Source: Antitrichia curtipendula (lineage: Eukaryota > Streptophyta > Bryopsida > Hypnales > Leucodontaceae). From it: a stretch of DNA of 64,000 bases. Of this stretch, positions 1 through 12,827 are shown piece by piece (within the stretch, counting starts at the first letter, position 1; every line of letters begins with the position of its first letter). A program made the translations under genes and the position numbers. The notes below the pieces were generated by a model, which did not search any database, was not told where the DNA came from, and saw nothing but the letters and a program-made list of their open reading frames with translations. The DNA lies in assembly GCA_951230915.1 (NCBI GenBank), contig OX579637.1, forward strand, positions 5,580,001 to 5,644,000. The letters run 5' to 3'.

Positions 1-1495
1 TTGTATAATTCTCGACACCAAAGGCAAAGTGGAGTTGGTCATGTAGGTCATGCATGATATAAACAAGTGGATTCTTACCACAATTAACCACGTATATATT
101 ATACTAGGTTTAGGTTGGTTTTACACTTCTCCGATGTTACTTATTTTTAGAAAGAAGATTCAAATTTTTGACCAATTTGAAATACAAATCGATTAAGGAC
201 TTGCATATCAAGACGAACTTAGTCCACACTTTGCATTGGGTGCAGAATTATGGTCTGTTACCATTGCAGAAGTTTGTGGAAATGTTGAGGCCGTCAGAGT
301 TGAAGAAGTATATGGCAATAAGTACTAGGAAAACTTGGTACTCGATGCCTTTGATGTTTTTACAGCTTTCATGTTTCGGATAAGATGTTTGATTTTTTAA
401 CGTTTTTTTTGAGAAATGATTTTGATGTTTGCTATGGTTTGACTAGTTATTTAAGAATATTATTCACAAGTCTTGGTTGATTTCAGCAAGAGATTTCAAT
501 TGCAGCGGATGCTGCGGGACGAAAATACACTGAGACAACTCTAGCAGATGAGAGAAGCGAACCAGGCATTGCAAATGCCATGAGAATGGGGGCTAAGGAG
601 AAGGCGAATAAACTATATATGAAGATAATGAAGCTAGTTGCGATGGCTGACCCCACAAATGGTCCAAAATTCCTGGAAGAGGTGATTCTTTTTCAACAAC
701 AAATGTTTAACATCCTTGTATTTTAAAGTTCATATTTGTTATTTCATATGAAGTATAAACATTATAAATCTGCAGGTTGAGAGGCATTGGAGTAATAATG
801 AAGCCCCTGAAATGACACTGGAGAAGCTACAATTGGTAGCTACGTGCAACACTACTCCTTATCACAAGACAAAAATTTTGAAGTGGTAGAATTCATCAGT
901 GTCCTCTTGCAAAGCTCTAAAGTTTCCGGCAAAGCCAGTTTCGAAGACACACCTTGGACCTTTCTTAAACGAATGCGTGTGGTACACTAGGATAAGTGCT
1001 TGAAAGCCATTTCCATTGAAGTATATCCTTCCCTCATAAATTTAAACCTCAAGAGTGTTGTTTTTTACTTTTTGGACACACCCATGCTTTTGCAAAAGTC
1101 AAAAGTGAATTTCTTCATTTTCCTTGAAGATCGAAGATGCAGTGGTGGATTATTTTGAGGGGGTGGCGAGGGATGATAACATCATGATCAACATGGACAC
1201 CCCACAGCGCCCAGAGCACCTACCAGATTACGTGAAAAGATGGAGGAGGAAGATTTAGGAGCAGGGGTTCATGTTGCATTTGAAAGGAGTTAACTATTTC
1301 AAGAAGAGTGATTTCTTCATGGCATTTTGAAGGCTCAAGCCATGCGGTTTGCAAGGTTCTTTTCCAGTTAGTTTTTTGAACTAGTCAATTCTCATTGTCT
1401 CCCTTAGTGATGAAGACTATCCCTTGCAATTTTGAATTTTGTAGTTATAGCTGTAGCTAAAGGCTATCCAAAAATAACTTTAAGCTATGACAAGT

Positions 1496-1587
1496 ACCAA
1501 ATATTGGAGGTCAAGTTGGTACCCTCAAGACCTTAGTCGGATCCAACTAAGGTTTTGGAGATATCAGGTGGACCTCTAATTTTTGGT
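1496..1587. repeat. 92-bp imperfect palindrome (hairpin), copy 1
   Basis: The segment begins ACCAA and ends TTGGT and folds on itself through arms containing TTGGAGGTC and GACCTTAGTCGGA. It lies in a probable intron of methyltransferase-like copy A. A second hairpin of the same length and sequence family lies at 1730-1821. It may be a short foldback element, a small-RNA precursor or a protein-binding palindrome. Confidence 0.7.
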
Positions 1588-1729
1588 TCCAACTCCTAAA
1601 TGCTTTTTCAAATTCTTTTTTTTTAAGCCTACAACTGTAAAGTTTTGTTTTCAATATGCTTGCTATAGATTCTTGATAGGATTTTTTTGTTTAGGTCCAC
1701 TTAGAAAATAATTGTAATTAAAGAGGTGT

Positions 1730-1821
1730 ACCAAAAGTTGGAGGTCCAACTAGTGTCTCTAAGACCTTAGTCGGCTCCGACTTAGGTCTTGGAGGTGCCA
1801 GTTGGACTCCAAACTTTTGGT
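1730..1821. repeat. 92-bp imperfect palindrome (hairpin), copy 2
   Basis: This is the second copy of the hairpin at 1496-1587, with a better preserved centre (GTCGGCTCCGAC) and outer arms ACCAAAAGTTGGAGG / CTCCAAACTTTTGGT. Spacing between the two copies is 142 bp. Both copies share loop and arm sequence, so they come from a common repeat and did not arise by chance. Confidence 0.75.
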
Positions 1822-4712
1822 CCAAAACAAGCCCCTAAATGTTTTGGATTGAATATTATCATTATTTTTTTCCCAATCCTAATCTTAAAATTCATCCCTA
1901 AACCCTCCTTAAAGCTATTTTTTGGATGTCATTTTTTAATGCAACTTCACTATATTATTTATGTTAGAAGTAGGAAGTTGCATGTATTGATTTGTTTTCA
2001 TTGTTGTTTAGGTTTTTCAAATTGGAGCTTCTATCAAAGGGTGCAATTTCTCAGAGGGATCTTCCTGCTTTTGTCTACATGGCTTGATTGTACTTCGTCG
2101 GATTGCATCTATACTACAAATCAACTTTGAATGTTTACGACAGCTCATCTTAGTGGAGAAGGGTGGTATTTGGAATGCCACATCACCTTTACGCCACCAT
2201 CGGAAGTAGAGTACCGAAAGTCATTTGAGGGACTTGGTGCCATTGACTTGAACGTGGATGAATTTGCAGGGCTCACTGATAGGCAAAAGAGGAGGGCCAT
2301 GACAAGGAAAGAACAAAATTATAGAAAGAAAGAAGCTCGTGAAAAGATAATATTCAGCTCAAGGGAGAAAAAAGAATCTGACCGCATTGCAAAGTTGGCA
2401 GAGAAGGAGCAAGAGAGGATGGAGAAGGCAAAGGCCAAAGGCAAGAAGAAGGTTCCAATTCCAGCATTTTCTACAATGGACCAAGGCTTGCATATGCAAG
2501 GCATGTCTTACGTCGGAATGAAAAGAAAGGCCCTTTTGCAATTGACAAAGGACGTCATCACTCAAGGGACACAAGCTCTTGTCCTACAAGAAGATAAAAA
2601 GGACGATACAGAGGATTTGATCTTGAGCATCTCTATTGAGGACCTCATGGATGACATGCAATCAAAGAAACCAACTTGGTATCTGGAGGTTATGAAATTC
2701 TTGAAGAAGGTAATATTTTGTATTATATATTTTCAAAATCATTTTTTGACTTAAATGACATTACAAGCATGTGTGTTCATGATCCTTTTTTTGGAATGCG
2801 GTATTATTGCAGGTTTCAACAAGAAAGTCTCGTTTTTTCAATGGTGTACTTAATTGGAGGCCGAGGGTGGATGTTATCCTCTTTGATTGTCCAGAGAATT
2901 TGCTTGTCCCGGAGGTTTTAAATGCAGAGAATGAGGTTCCGACATGGAACAATGACATGGAGTATGAGGCTATGCATTCAGTATTTGTCTTTACAGAAAG
3001 GCATCTACAGAGCCATGGCTGTTTGATTATTATTCATTCATTCTCCGTAGACTCGAAAAGCGCTATTTTAGGACCCTGTGCAATTTATCCAATGTTAAAG
3101 AAGAAAAAGAAGTGGTTGGACATGAATCAATTGCACTTGACTTCAACATTAGATAACACAACTACGATAAGTGTAATGCAATATCCTCTAGAAAATGTTG
3201 CCATTTCATCATTGTTTTTGTAGTAAAATTTTTACAACTTTATTTTCTAGATGCTTACAGACGCAAGAGTTTTCAATCACCCTTTTGGTGAAGGATCTGG
3301 GTGCAAAAGGGAAATCCAATTTCTCTTTCAGACTAACAGAAACAATGAAGAATGCAGGTTTTGACATTGGATGGGACAACATTTTGATGAACTTCACCAA
3401 GGAAAGCGATTTGGCCATGGATGGCCCTAAACCATGGCGTGGGGCTCAAGAAAAAGACCCCTCATTTTGACAACTTCTACTTGAAGCAACAACCAACGAA
3501 AGAGATGTAGTTCTAGACTGCACCGCAACTACAAGTGAAAATTGACTTTAATTACTGTATATTCAATTTGTCATTTGCAAAGTAAGACATTCAACTAATG
3601 TATTTGGTACTATTAATTTTAGATGCATCTATTATTGCTTGTCGTGGCACGGGCCGCCACATTGTGGCATTAGAAGAAGATGGGGCAATTTTCAAAGTCA
3701 TCCTTGAACCCATGGAGAAGTCTATTTTGGACCCAATGACAACACATCCGCCACCACTAGTTGAGGCATCCAAAGATGCAGATGGTATGACCATTGTGGC
3801 TTGCAAGTTCTCTCGGAAGATACCATTCAGTAAGTAAGTTTACAATTTTTTGTAATCCTCTTTTTTATCTCAAGTTCTAGGTTTTGCAAGTCTAACATTG
3901 TTTAGCATTTGTTTGCAGTCATGGACAATTGACATCGGCAGATAGGATAATTTTGACACAAAGTCATTTCTTCAGTCCAAAGAAGCCTTTTCATCTTCTC
4001 GTGTATGCTAAGCAGATGGCATCAAGGTTTGTGGAGTTTGGTTGCCCTAAATCTAAACGCCGCAAAGATACATATGCATTGAATGTTCTAGAGTTTATAG
4101 ATGGTAGTGTATCAGAGGATAGGAAGACATTGGAGTCATCACCATCTACAACTGCGGGTTCCGCTACCGAGTCCACTGCTACTTAGATTCTTGAGATTAA
4201 TACATCCCATGAGTCGGTCTATTGTATTTGGTTTTGTATTTTGATTGTTTTTGTGTGTTTTATGTCTATATCTTGAACTTTCATTATTTTCATTTGGATT
4301 TTACATATCTTGATGTCTATTGAGTATCACTAAATTCTTTTGTTGCCAAAATGTCTGTAAAATATGTTTACAAGTTCCTCAAATTCCATTCCAATGACTC
4401 CGCATTTTCTAAAATCCAAATACCCTAAATCCACGGTCATAGGCCCTTCATTGATTTTTCTTCCAAAAAACATTCCCACTCACAGGCTCACAAGCTCACA
4501 AGTTCACAAACTTACATGCTAGCAAACCCTGGTTGATGTCCCTACTCCCTACAAGATTGCTTCGGGATGAATCCCAAACCACAGAGGAAGCTCTATGATG
4601 ATGAAATAGGTGTAGTGGCCGTTGTGAAGGTGTCTTAACAGTCCTTGTCTTTGCAATCTTGTTTGTTTGTAAGTAATGCTTTATAGACATTGTAGAGTCT
4701 CTCTTACAATCT

Positions 4713-5063
4713 TTGTACTTGCAGATGGATGACATAGTGCCTATGTCTGTTGCCATTGACAGCTACAATTTCAAGGACATCAAATTTGCGAGTTATAGAG
4801 ACTGGCCTATTCCTTCTGAGGGCTTGTTGCATCCTCAATCTGGTTCGTCCTCATTAAGCATTACCAAACAACAGTACAAAATACCTAATGGACTACCTCC
4901 TCTTCATTATAACCGTCATCCTTGGAAAACTTGGGAGCGGAGGTCCTTGAAGAAACAAAGGCGGGAAATTATATGCCAAAGATCTACTAGTAGTAGTGGA
5001 TATAGTCAAGGACTAGAGTTATTGAAGGCAATGGAGATGTTGAGGAGTAGGTTGCACTTGTAG
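4713..5063 (+). CDS. Unrecognised open frame downstream of methyltransferase-like copy A
   Basis: This is an open stretch of 116 codons on the same strand as the methyltransferase-like gene, with an AG acceptor-like context just before it (tacttgcag at about 4724). The predicted segment is polar, with a basic patch (KKQRRE) and a C-terminal leucine-rich helix. I recognise no domain. It may be a further exon of the decayed element or a chance open frame. Confidence 0.25.
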   Translation: MYLQMDDIVPMSVAIDSYNFKDIKFASYRDWPIPSEGLLHPQSGSSSLSITKQQYKIPNGLPPLHYNRHPWKTWERRSLKKQRREIICQRSTSSSGYSQGLELLKAMEMLRSRLHL

Positions 5064-5427
5064 TACATAGGTTGAAGACTATGACAAAAAACTTATTCTC
5101 CGATGATTATATCTATATAAAATTTTGCTGAATCATTCAAATATTAATGAGCGATTTAGAATTTTAGATTCTTAGTGCTATATTGTATAATAGCAAAGAA
5201 CCAAAATTATATTGTTGATAGCACTATAACTTATAGATTTTCCAAATTTATTAGTGGATACTAGTTGTGGAAGCGCTAACAGACAAGCCCTTCAATCATA
5301 TTAAAGAATATTATGTAGAAAAAGATCAAATTTAGATTGTAAGCAATGCAACCTGGTAGACAATACAAACCCGGTAGACAAAGTATTATATCTCATTGCT
5401 TGTGTTGGACGAGTAAATAGAAGCTTG

Positions 5428-5681
5428 GGATGAGGAGGTCATGGTAATTGAAGAATGAAGTGGATGCTGAGCTTTGGGTTGGGTCTCAATACAAAAATTG
5501 TAGAAAGAATGTAACCTAGATTCCACTTTAAGCACGGCGTTGGAAAGCATTGCATCTCATGTACAATTTTTGAGAGTGTTGTACTCAAATCTGGGATAGT
5601 TGTTCCTATAATTTTTGTACTTATGTCTATGCCAAAGTGTAGCATCCACTTCATTCCTCAATTACCATGGTCTCCTCATCC
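5428..5681. mobile_element. Foldback / MITE-like inverted repeat
   Basis: The arms at 5428-5477 and 5632-5681 are about 50 bp each and nearly perfect reverse complements (GGATGAGGAGRYCATGGTAA...GCTTTGG type). Pairing continues more loosely inward, with the shared block TACAAAAATT. No coding capacity. I could not identify a convincing target-site duplication, so the superfamily is undetermined. Confidence 0.7.
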
Positions 5682-5949
5682 TAAGGAATCTCTTTGCAGT
5701 ATCTAATAAAGGCGGTGAAGATGCAATACTTTGCTACTAGGAGTGTCACGGTAGACAAAACTTTTGCAAACACTCATTTTGCAATGAATTTATCCTATAT
5801 ATGGAAATTTGATGAAGTTTTTCCATTCTTATAGTGCATATTGCATTTAGTGCATGGTATTTCATAATTCTTCATTTGCAAATCTATTTTGGATGTCATT
5901 GCATTCCTTTTTACATGATTGCAAACAAGAAATTCAATTTTTTTAATCA

Positions 5950-6723
5950 TTTATGTGCGTCTAGAGATTCACATGTCACTATACACAAGCTCCCATTTCT
6001 TGGTCTACCCGACTTATGGTCCCTTCTGGCTTTTAGTATAGACTTTCCAATACCTCCCTTAAGGTTGTGGATTGATTTCACCTTTTGCTTGGTTAGAGGC
6101 AGACATGTATTAAAGGGAGTTCTACCTAGATTCTGTTTTTTTGATGGAGAGATTGCAAAAGGTTCCATTACTCAGATCCTCTTCGCTTTTTGGGACTCCT
6201 TCACCGCGGGTGGTCTTCCTTGCGAACCTTCTAGAATGTTTGTCTTCTTTGCGGACAAAGCTTCCGATGTAGGGTTTAACGATTTGAGCAAAGAACGCAT
6301 TGGATGGCCAAAAAGTGAACTAAACGTAGACTCCAATGTTTCCACATCATTGTTGCCTAATTAAACGGATGGATTTGGATTGGCACAAGTGCGCAACTCT
6401 TTCAAACTGCTCAAATGTTGTTCTTTAAACCATGAGTCTCTGGGATCATTCAAAATAATACTACCGCTTGTATATAGTGCATGTAAAGGACTGCTACGTG
6501 GTGGTAATTGGGGATCTTGCACGAGCTGCTTCATGCCTTTGACATTGCAAATAGGCATTGAGCACATGAACTCCAACACATCCGGATCTTGGCTTCCCTT
6601 TACTTGAGGTGGTTGGACATTTTGAATACCTAGAAGTCCAATATTTTCACTTGCCAGTGCCCTTATTAATTTAGCACTTCGGTTGCCCACATTTGTGTGG
6701 GACTTCACCCCACACTCTCTCAT
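5950..6723 (-). pseudogene. Unrecognised coding-like remnant on the hAT strand
   Basis: Open minus-strand stretches at 5947-6168 (73 codons) and 6361-6723 (120 codons) lie downstream of the hAT transposase remnant. The first contains a basic segment rich in Lys and Arg; the second is polar and contains no motif I recognise. They could be downstream coding of the same decayed element or captured sequence. Bases 6169-6360 hold only short broken frames. Confidence 0.25.
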
Positions 6724-7170
6724 GTCATTATGTTGATCATTTTCTTCCGCTCATGCTGTTGTTGTGGATGGACACTCGGGAATTGGAATCACTTCATCCG
6801 TTTGGAAAGTTTCATCATCTACAAACGTTGCCTCATTTCCTCCGCTACCTTCGCATGAGTATCCTCCCTATCCGCTAGAATGTTTCCTTTACGCAACAAT
6901 CCCATTCCATCTAAGTATTTAGCTATCAAAGGTCCACCTTCATCATACCCACAATTGTCCTCATCCAACGGAAAGTTATAAGGATCTTCACAAATTGTTT
7001 CTGATGTCTCTATTGTAATGATGTGGGCTTCGAAGCGGTTCATCATCAAAATTATATATGTCGTGGTTATCTTCGTTGTCTACAAGGGGATCAACTTCTT
7101 CACCGTCTTCACCACTCTCATCTTTTGATGTAGACAAAGCCGAGTCCTCCAACTTGAGGTTCTCATTGTA

Positions 7171-9173
7171 CTACTTCTTCTCATTGTTTTGCTTCAATTC
7201 AACCAGGACTTTGGAATTGGTGTACACGTATATCAAATTCTGTAGTCTTTGTGGCTTCAACTTGTTTTGATATTTGTTGTGAACAAAAGAGTGGCTACTC
7301 CATTTTTGTTCACTTGAAAACAAGGATACCAGTTTGGCCAAATTCCTCTTGGCAATTAGAGCAATGAGCTTCCCACACACACCCTCAAAATCCTACCAAG
7401 CATGAGCCAATAATTGTTGTTCACCCGGATCCAACATATTGTAGAACGGAGGTTTCCTATGTTGGAAGGCTACAAATTCCTTCGCGACCTTCGTGTACTC
7501 TCCTAATTTACATATTTGCATTAGAATTCACTTGCATGCAGCCATAGCATCGGTGTCATTGGTTAGTTTTTTATCTTCAAGAAGGTAAAGATTGAATAGT
7601 GCTCCTGCATAATGTATATCTATCTTCACCATTTCACGTCATTCATAGAGTGACTTCACCAATAAGATGGCTTTGTCCAAAGCCAAATAAAAAGGCTCTG
7701 TATCTAAAACAAGGATGGACTACTCTAATTTTTTCATATTATGCAACACCTTGCCCATATATGGTGTCTTTGCATCCAAATCACGAAGAGCATTCACAAT
7801 TGGAGTTCTCACATCTTCAAAATTTTGACAACGACGCCAGAAATGCCCACTTAGAATTGTCTTCTTCACCTGTTCAAATTCTAAACGAGTTTTTAATTTT
7901 CTCGGGTGCTTCTTTGCGTATTCCTCTCATTGCAGGTTCGTCATAGTTTGTTGCAAGTGCACTTTCACCTTGAGCATACGTGCAACCATATTGTAATTAG
8001 AGGCAAATCTTGTTTCCATGCCATCAACAAATTATACTACGTTGAATATTTCCAAAGTATCGCAAGCGACATGTGTCTCTTCTTGAAAAATTTGACTGTC
8101 TTTTGGGAATCTTTCACGACATCATCAATCTATTGTTCATTTGTCCAATTTCATAGCAACAAATTTAAGGCATGCGCCACGCAACCTTGGAAAAAAATGT
8201 GGGGATAGGTAGTAGATAACAAATTCCATACTACTGGATTTACAGCCACATTATCGATACTCACCTGCACTTCATTTGTAGAGCTCACTTGTTCTATGAA
8301 TCTCTCTAATATAGAGGCCAAATATGGAATATCTTTAGCTTTTCCAGTTGTATCTATCAATCCTAGGAATTGGTCACTCGTGAATGACACAAGTATGGCA
8401 TTTATCAATGGCCAATTCGAAACTGAGGTCCACCCATCAATAGACAATGTGGCTCCGAACTTCCTAATACTAGTTTCTGTCCGCTTACAGAGATTGACCT
8501 CTAGGTCTATCTTTGCTTGGTCAAGCAATTTATGGCGTAGGTCGTGGTATGATGGTGGAGTTTAGGATTGGTGAAACTCCACCGTTTGCTTTACTACTCC
8601 TTTGAATGCTGGATTTCAAGATAGAACAAATGATATATTTGCAGTATAAAAAAAATTGGCCCACACTACATTCAAGTTGCATTTATTTGCTTATTTAAAT
8701 ACCTCCACTAGCTTATTCTATTGTTTAGGCCTACTGCTTGATCCCCGTTGAATTCCAAGTTCACCTAATGTTTGTGTACTTAAGTTTGTTTCGAAAGAGC
8801 CAACAACATATTCTTTTAGCACTATCCATGAGCCTTCTTCAATAGAATGCATAGTGACTCTTCCATTTGACATAGCATAAACAACCATAGCCATAGGTGT
8901 GTCGTTGCCATTTATAATGTGCGGAGTACCTCTTTGTGGAATCACTCCATTGCAACAAACAAATAGACCTCAAACTTCAAATGTCATTTGTGAACAAAGG
9001 TTGATTCCTTTCTCTCAATTACCTGATGTGCCTTCATGTCCCAAATGGTTAAACATATGGCTCGGTTTCTTAGGAAACATCAAGTTGCAAGCCTTGCATT
9101 GCACTTTTTCAATTGACGAGATTCCATACCAACAAGACCAATCCTTATTCATGGTGATATGCCACATTTAACT
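7171..9173 (-). pseudogene. hAT-family transposase (BED finger, DUF659, hAT C-terminal region), decayed
   Basis: Read from 9173 downward. At the N-terminus a BED-type zinc finger is visible (VQCKACNLMF with a downstream HMFNHLGH), about 9140-9040. The DUF659 region at 8528-8151 has LSIDGWTS, a central AKDIPYLA segment and CVAHALNLLL, typical of plant hAT transposases; its SIDNVAVN holds the position of the second catalytic Asp. The hAT C-terminal dimerisation region lies at about 7380-7180, with EQKWSSHSFVH and RLQNLIYVYTN. Between these blocks (8150-7400) all frames are repeatedly stopped, so the gene is dead. It probably belonged to an older element now overlapping the methyltransferase-like copy A region. 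Confidence 0.75.
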
Positions 9174-10340
9174 ACTTTTGGACTTTAGGGGGAATTCCGA
9201 ACTTTGTGAAGGTATTGTCCATTGTAAAATATCCTCATATTATGTAAATTGTAGCTGCAATGCCTTTCAATGGAGGCTGAGTCCGCTTGAGGATGCTGAG
9301 TCATCAGGAGATTCTTGATGCAGTGGAATTATATCCCTTTTGGATTTTGAGTGCTGGAACAAATTGATGAATTTGGGATGACGTCATCTCCCATATTTAC
9401 TATAAGGATTGCATTTAGATTTAGAGTTGGCTTTAAATATGTGACATTACAGATCAAGAGATCTCATGAGATATTTCACAAACAATTACACAAGAAGAAA
9501 GAAGTGATGAGGCAAAACAATGCAATTACGGACATTTGGTAAATACAGAAGGTGGATTCACCACTACATAATTTTTTTTTTTTTAAAATTTGGAACTAAT
9601 GGGGCGAACCCACTACATGAAAACACAATACTAAACAGCCAAGCCATGAGTTTGGACAACCAAAAAGATAACGAGCAAAAATGACTTTATAATCATTTGG
9701 ATGCAACAAATACGTGCCATTTAAATTGCATAGGTGACAATCTAACGGGTGCCATTAATTAAGGCTTTACGTTAAGTACCGCAGCTAGTTCCATGTGAAC
9801 CTATGCTTATTTTTGGACCCACGACTAATCAAACTGCGGTCCTATAATGTGCGGACATTACCACTCTAAAGTATCTATATCATCCGTCACATGCAACGCT
9901 AGTTGAAGTAAATGTGGACGTGCCTAATTTAGAGGATCTAGAACAAGCATTACAACAGTGTCATTCAGGAGTACCCTGCGCGTCCGAGGATTACTTAAAA
10001 GAATCTTCAATATTTCATGACAACACGGATACAGTTGGTTCTTGCGTAGATTGTCGGATCCAGTAAAGAAAAGGAACCTCAAAAGAATCTTCGGCGGTAG
10101 AATACGTCAAAGAAGAACGGCCAATGTTGAAGGTTGCACTACCGCCCACAAGCCACAGTGAGCTTCTTCAACAAAATGTCGGAGAAGACCGTGGAAGCCA
10201 GCCCGTATTTGTATATTCTGTGGAAGATCCTCCGCACCACCTTTAACGCAGAGATCCCCAGTCAATACCAGGAGCATTGCCTTCTGCAAAGACCAAGTAA
10301 ATCACAACATACAAAAATGATGTAAAGACAGAAGAGGACA
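9174..10340. other. Spacer between the hAT relic and element 1; one short open segment
   Basis: No recognised gene. A plus-strand segment at about 9900-10065 is open and acidic (VEVNVDVPNLEDLEQALQQ-type composition) and ends next to a GT. Another open stretch lies antisense at 10107-10289. Neither matches a family I know. The left boundary of element 1 must lie here or just upstream, but I see no clear terminal inverted repeat. Confidence 0.3.
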
Positions 10341-11771
10341 TCGATTGATCGTGAGATATCACGATCACTATGCAATACTACAGAACCGCATACCCAACAG
10401 AACTCGCGGATTAGAAAAGAGAACAACAAGTGAATATTTCATTTGCAGCAGAGTTTAAGAAAGTTAACAATACGTATAGAATGTGACTACAATCCAAAAA
10501 TGTAAGACTAATGAGGGATGCAGAAAAATGATTCTTGTCAAACACAGAAAGCGGAATTGGGTTTAAATACAAAAAGGTTGAGAATACCACAGCAAAGGAG
10601 GTTTTGCATTTGATTGCAGCAATATGATTGCAGAGTAGAGAGAATCCATTAGAGGCAAAGGCAGAGGATCGTTAGATCTTTTGATCAAGCTATGGAGAGA
10701 AGATTAATTCATCAATTTGAAATCCGCACTTCAGCATATCCTAATAGGAAGAAAACTTCCAACGAACTGTTGAAGCAAAACTACAACTATTGTCATCAAT
10801 AATATAAACCAAAGTGAGGGACATTATGGGGACGGAAGAAAATTATCACTACTCGGAAGACGTTCAATTGTTTGTACTATTGGACATGTACATGGTGATC
10901 CATTAAATTCCATGGATGTCAAGAGGGAAGATTGTGCGATCTTCTAATTGAACTAAGACGCTAAAGATTATGATGCCCAATCTATAAAAATCTACATAAG
11001 ATACTGTTTAGCTGCATTCCCCCATCAAGGCTAGACGTCATGGGGACTTACCTTCGTGGCTAGACACGATGGAGACTACTGGAGTAGAGAAGGTCCCCCA
11101 CTTTGCTCCTTCACTTAGTTGTCATATTTCTCTTTGCTCCTTCCTCTTCATTTTGCTTTTGTTCTTTACTTTGTTCTTATCTCTTAATGTCATATGGCTT
11201 GGCTGTATTCTTGGTTTCTTTTTTTAATGCACAGATCCGTCAGTTGTTTAAAAAAAAAAAAAAACTACTTCAGAGTTAAGAACAAATTCATTTTGCCCAG
11301 TAACATGATATGCGATTTGAAAATAAAATTGAGACTGATGCTGTAAACAATGAGTACAAAACGATTGTCAATTAAAAGCACCCCGCACAGTCCATCGCGA
11401 GATCTCACGACAGAAATGAACTTACAGAGTATACAAACACATCTTCGTATATTCACGCACAAGGATAATTATGGAGGTCAAGGTTATCCAATTGAATTCA
11501 TAACTCTAATTTATAGATGAATTTTGCATATAAATTTACTATAACATTTACAGCATGGCTTACAAAATGAGCACAAATTCGAATGACACTTACGAAAAGA
11601 GAATGTCAAGTATTTAGAAAGTGCATTTACAATATTTATAGTGAATTCAAGAGTATTAAACAGTAAGTAATCATGTGTATGGCAGAAGGAGATCGTGACA
11701 TCTCTAGATTGAGTCCCACGCAAAAGAATAACCAGATCTAAATTACTCCCTTTAAAATATCACACCCTGAT

Positions 11772-12405
11772 CTAGCCAACGGGACCGCTGGCCAGACTCT
11801 GACTAAGAAGAGGCGGATTTTTTTTATCATACGCTGGAACAGCTTCTTGTAACTTGAAAAGTTGATCAAGCTGAGGAAAGAGTTTCCCCAACAAGTAATC
11901 GTCTTTCATGTCACCATCCCAAGTATTGGGGAAAATGGCGCTATGACAATTGTTGTGGAGGTTCTTTAATGGATCATCATCAATGAGGAGAATATCTTCT
12001 TATGTTTGCAAATTCAGCATACGGGCAAAATGTGACAGACTCTTCAAGAAGTAGGGCCTGTCAGGACGATGTCGGTCTCTGTAGGACGAGAGTGTGCAGT
12101 CCTCCTACGTGAGATTAGGCACATCCTTTGTCTTGAAACACGTCAAGAACAGTAGCTGGTTAAAAACGAACGTCACATTTGGTTTTGTCATACTGCTCCA
12201 GAAAGTGAGATTAGCAGTCCTATGCAGCCAGTCTAGGAAGCCTACGTATAGCGGTCACTTTACATAGCGGCATCTATTACAATCATTGAGTGTCTTGTGA
12301 ACTAGAATTCCATTCAAGTTAAGGATTACAAAATACTGTCGTGGTTCTATCTTTTTCAATGACTTCGACACCTCTTCACAAGAGACTTTAGTGACTTGAC
12401 AACCT
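11772..12405 (-). pseudogene. FCP1/NIF-type HAD domain of element 1 (decayed)
   Basis: The minus-strand translation from an AG acceptor near 12405 reads YFVILNLNGILVHK (HAD motif I region), a segment ending FWSSMTKPNV (motif II, the W-[ST]-S of FCP1-like domains), then ILLIDDDPLKNLHNN (motif III/IV, the DD pair), AIFPNTW and a C-terminal LFPQLDQL helix. This is the order of the FCP1-homology (NIF) domain. The canonical DxDGT is replaced by NLNGI, so both catalytic aspartates of motif I are missing. In-frame stops occur at three places (before PLYVG, EDCTL and EDILL), so this copy is dead. Homologues lie at 41189-41990 and 58357-59158. Confidence 0.75.
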
Positions 12406-12827
12406 ATTGAAAATCCAAGAAACAAGGCATTAGAGTTTAGTTAAGTATCCGTTCTCAAATATAACCATTATCAAAAATGTTACTTAGACGTCGAGGTCGG
12501 ATGTCTTTATGGGAGGACCCTTCTCCGCTCTTCTCGACACTCATCAGTGCTTTCAACCCCTCATCTCCGTCTCCTCACTGATTTCCCATCTTGTGGTGGA
12601 TCATTGGCTCTTTTTCCCTCTCATCGCTGACTCGCTGCAACTTTGCTCTTTCCCAGTCTCGTCACTGTTACATGGCCCCTTCTCCATTTCCTCGTCGCTC
12701 AATTGCCCTGTCGCCCCTTTGTCATCGTCCAATTGATCCATTGGATCCCCTCCTTCCAGTCCTGCATGCGGCCCATTCTAAAATGCTTAGTTAAAGAAGG
12801 GTTTGTATATGAATCGGTGGGCTCGCC

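Larger units (their letters stand above)
487..4186 (+). pseudogene. Beta-class DNA methyltransferase-like gene, copy A (decayed, multi-exon)
   Basis: This is a spliced gene homologous exon by exon to the copy at 25.1-28.4 kb. The first recognisable exon (487-681) follows an AG acceptor and ends at a GT donor; the next begins at 776. A lysine/glutamate-rich segment lies at 2131-2710. The segment at 2860-3080 has a VILFDCPENL stretch where beta-class N4-cytosine/N6-adenine DNA methyltransferases carry DPPY, followed by a hydrophobic strand. Next comes PWRGAQEKD (about 3430) and then VVLDCTATT, intron, ASIIACRGTGRHIVALEED, which matches the SAM-binding motif I region (usually DPFxGSGTT...GxxxxGxE). 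The order motif IV then motif I fits the beta class. Stops interrupt several exons, for example around 890 and 1258, so it is a relic. The catalytic-type residues are altered, so activity is doubtful even for an ancestral form. An acidic tail ends at 4186. Confidence 0.6.
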
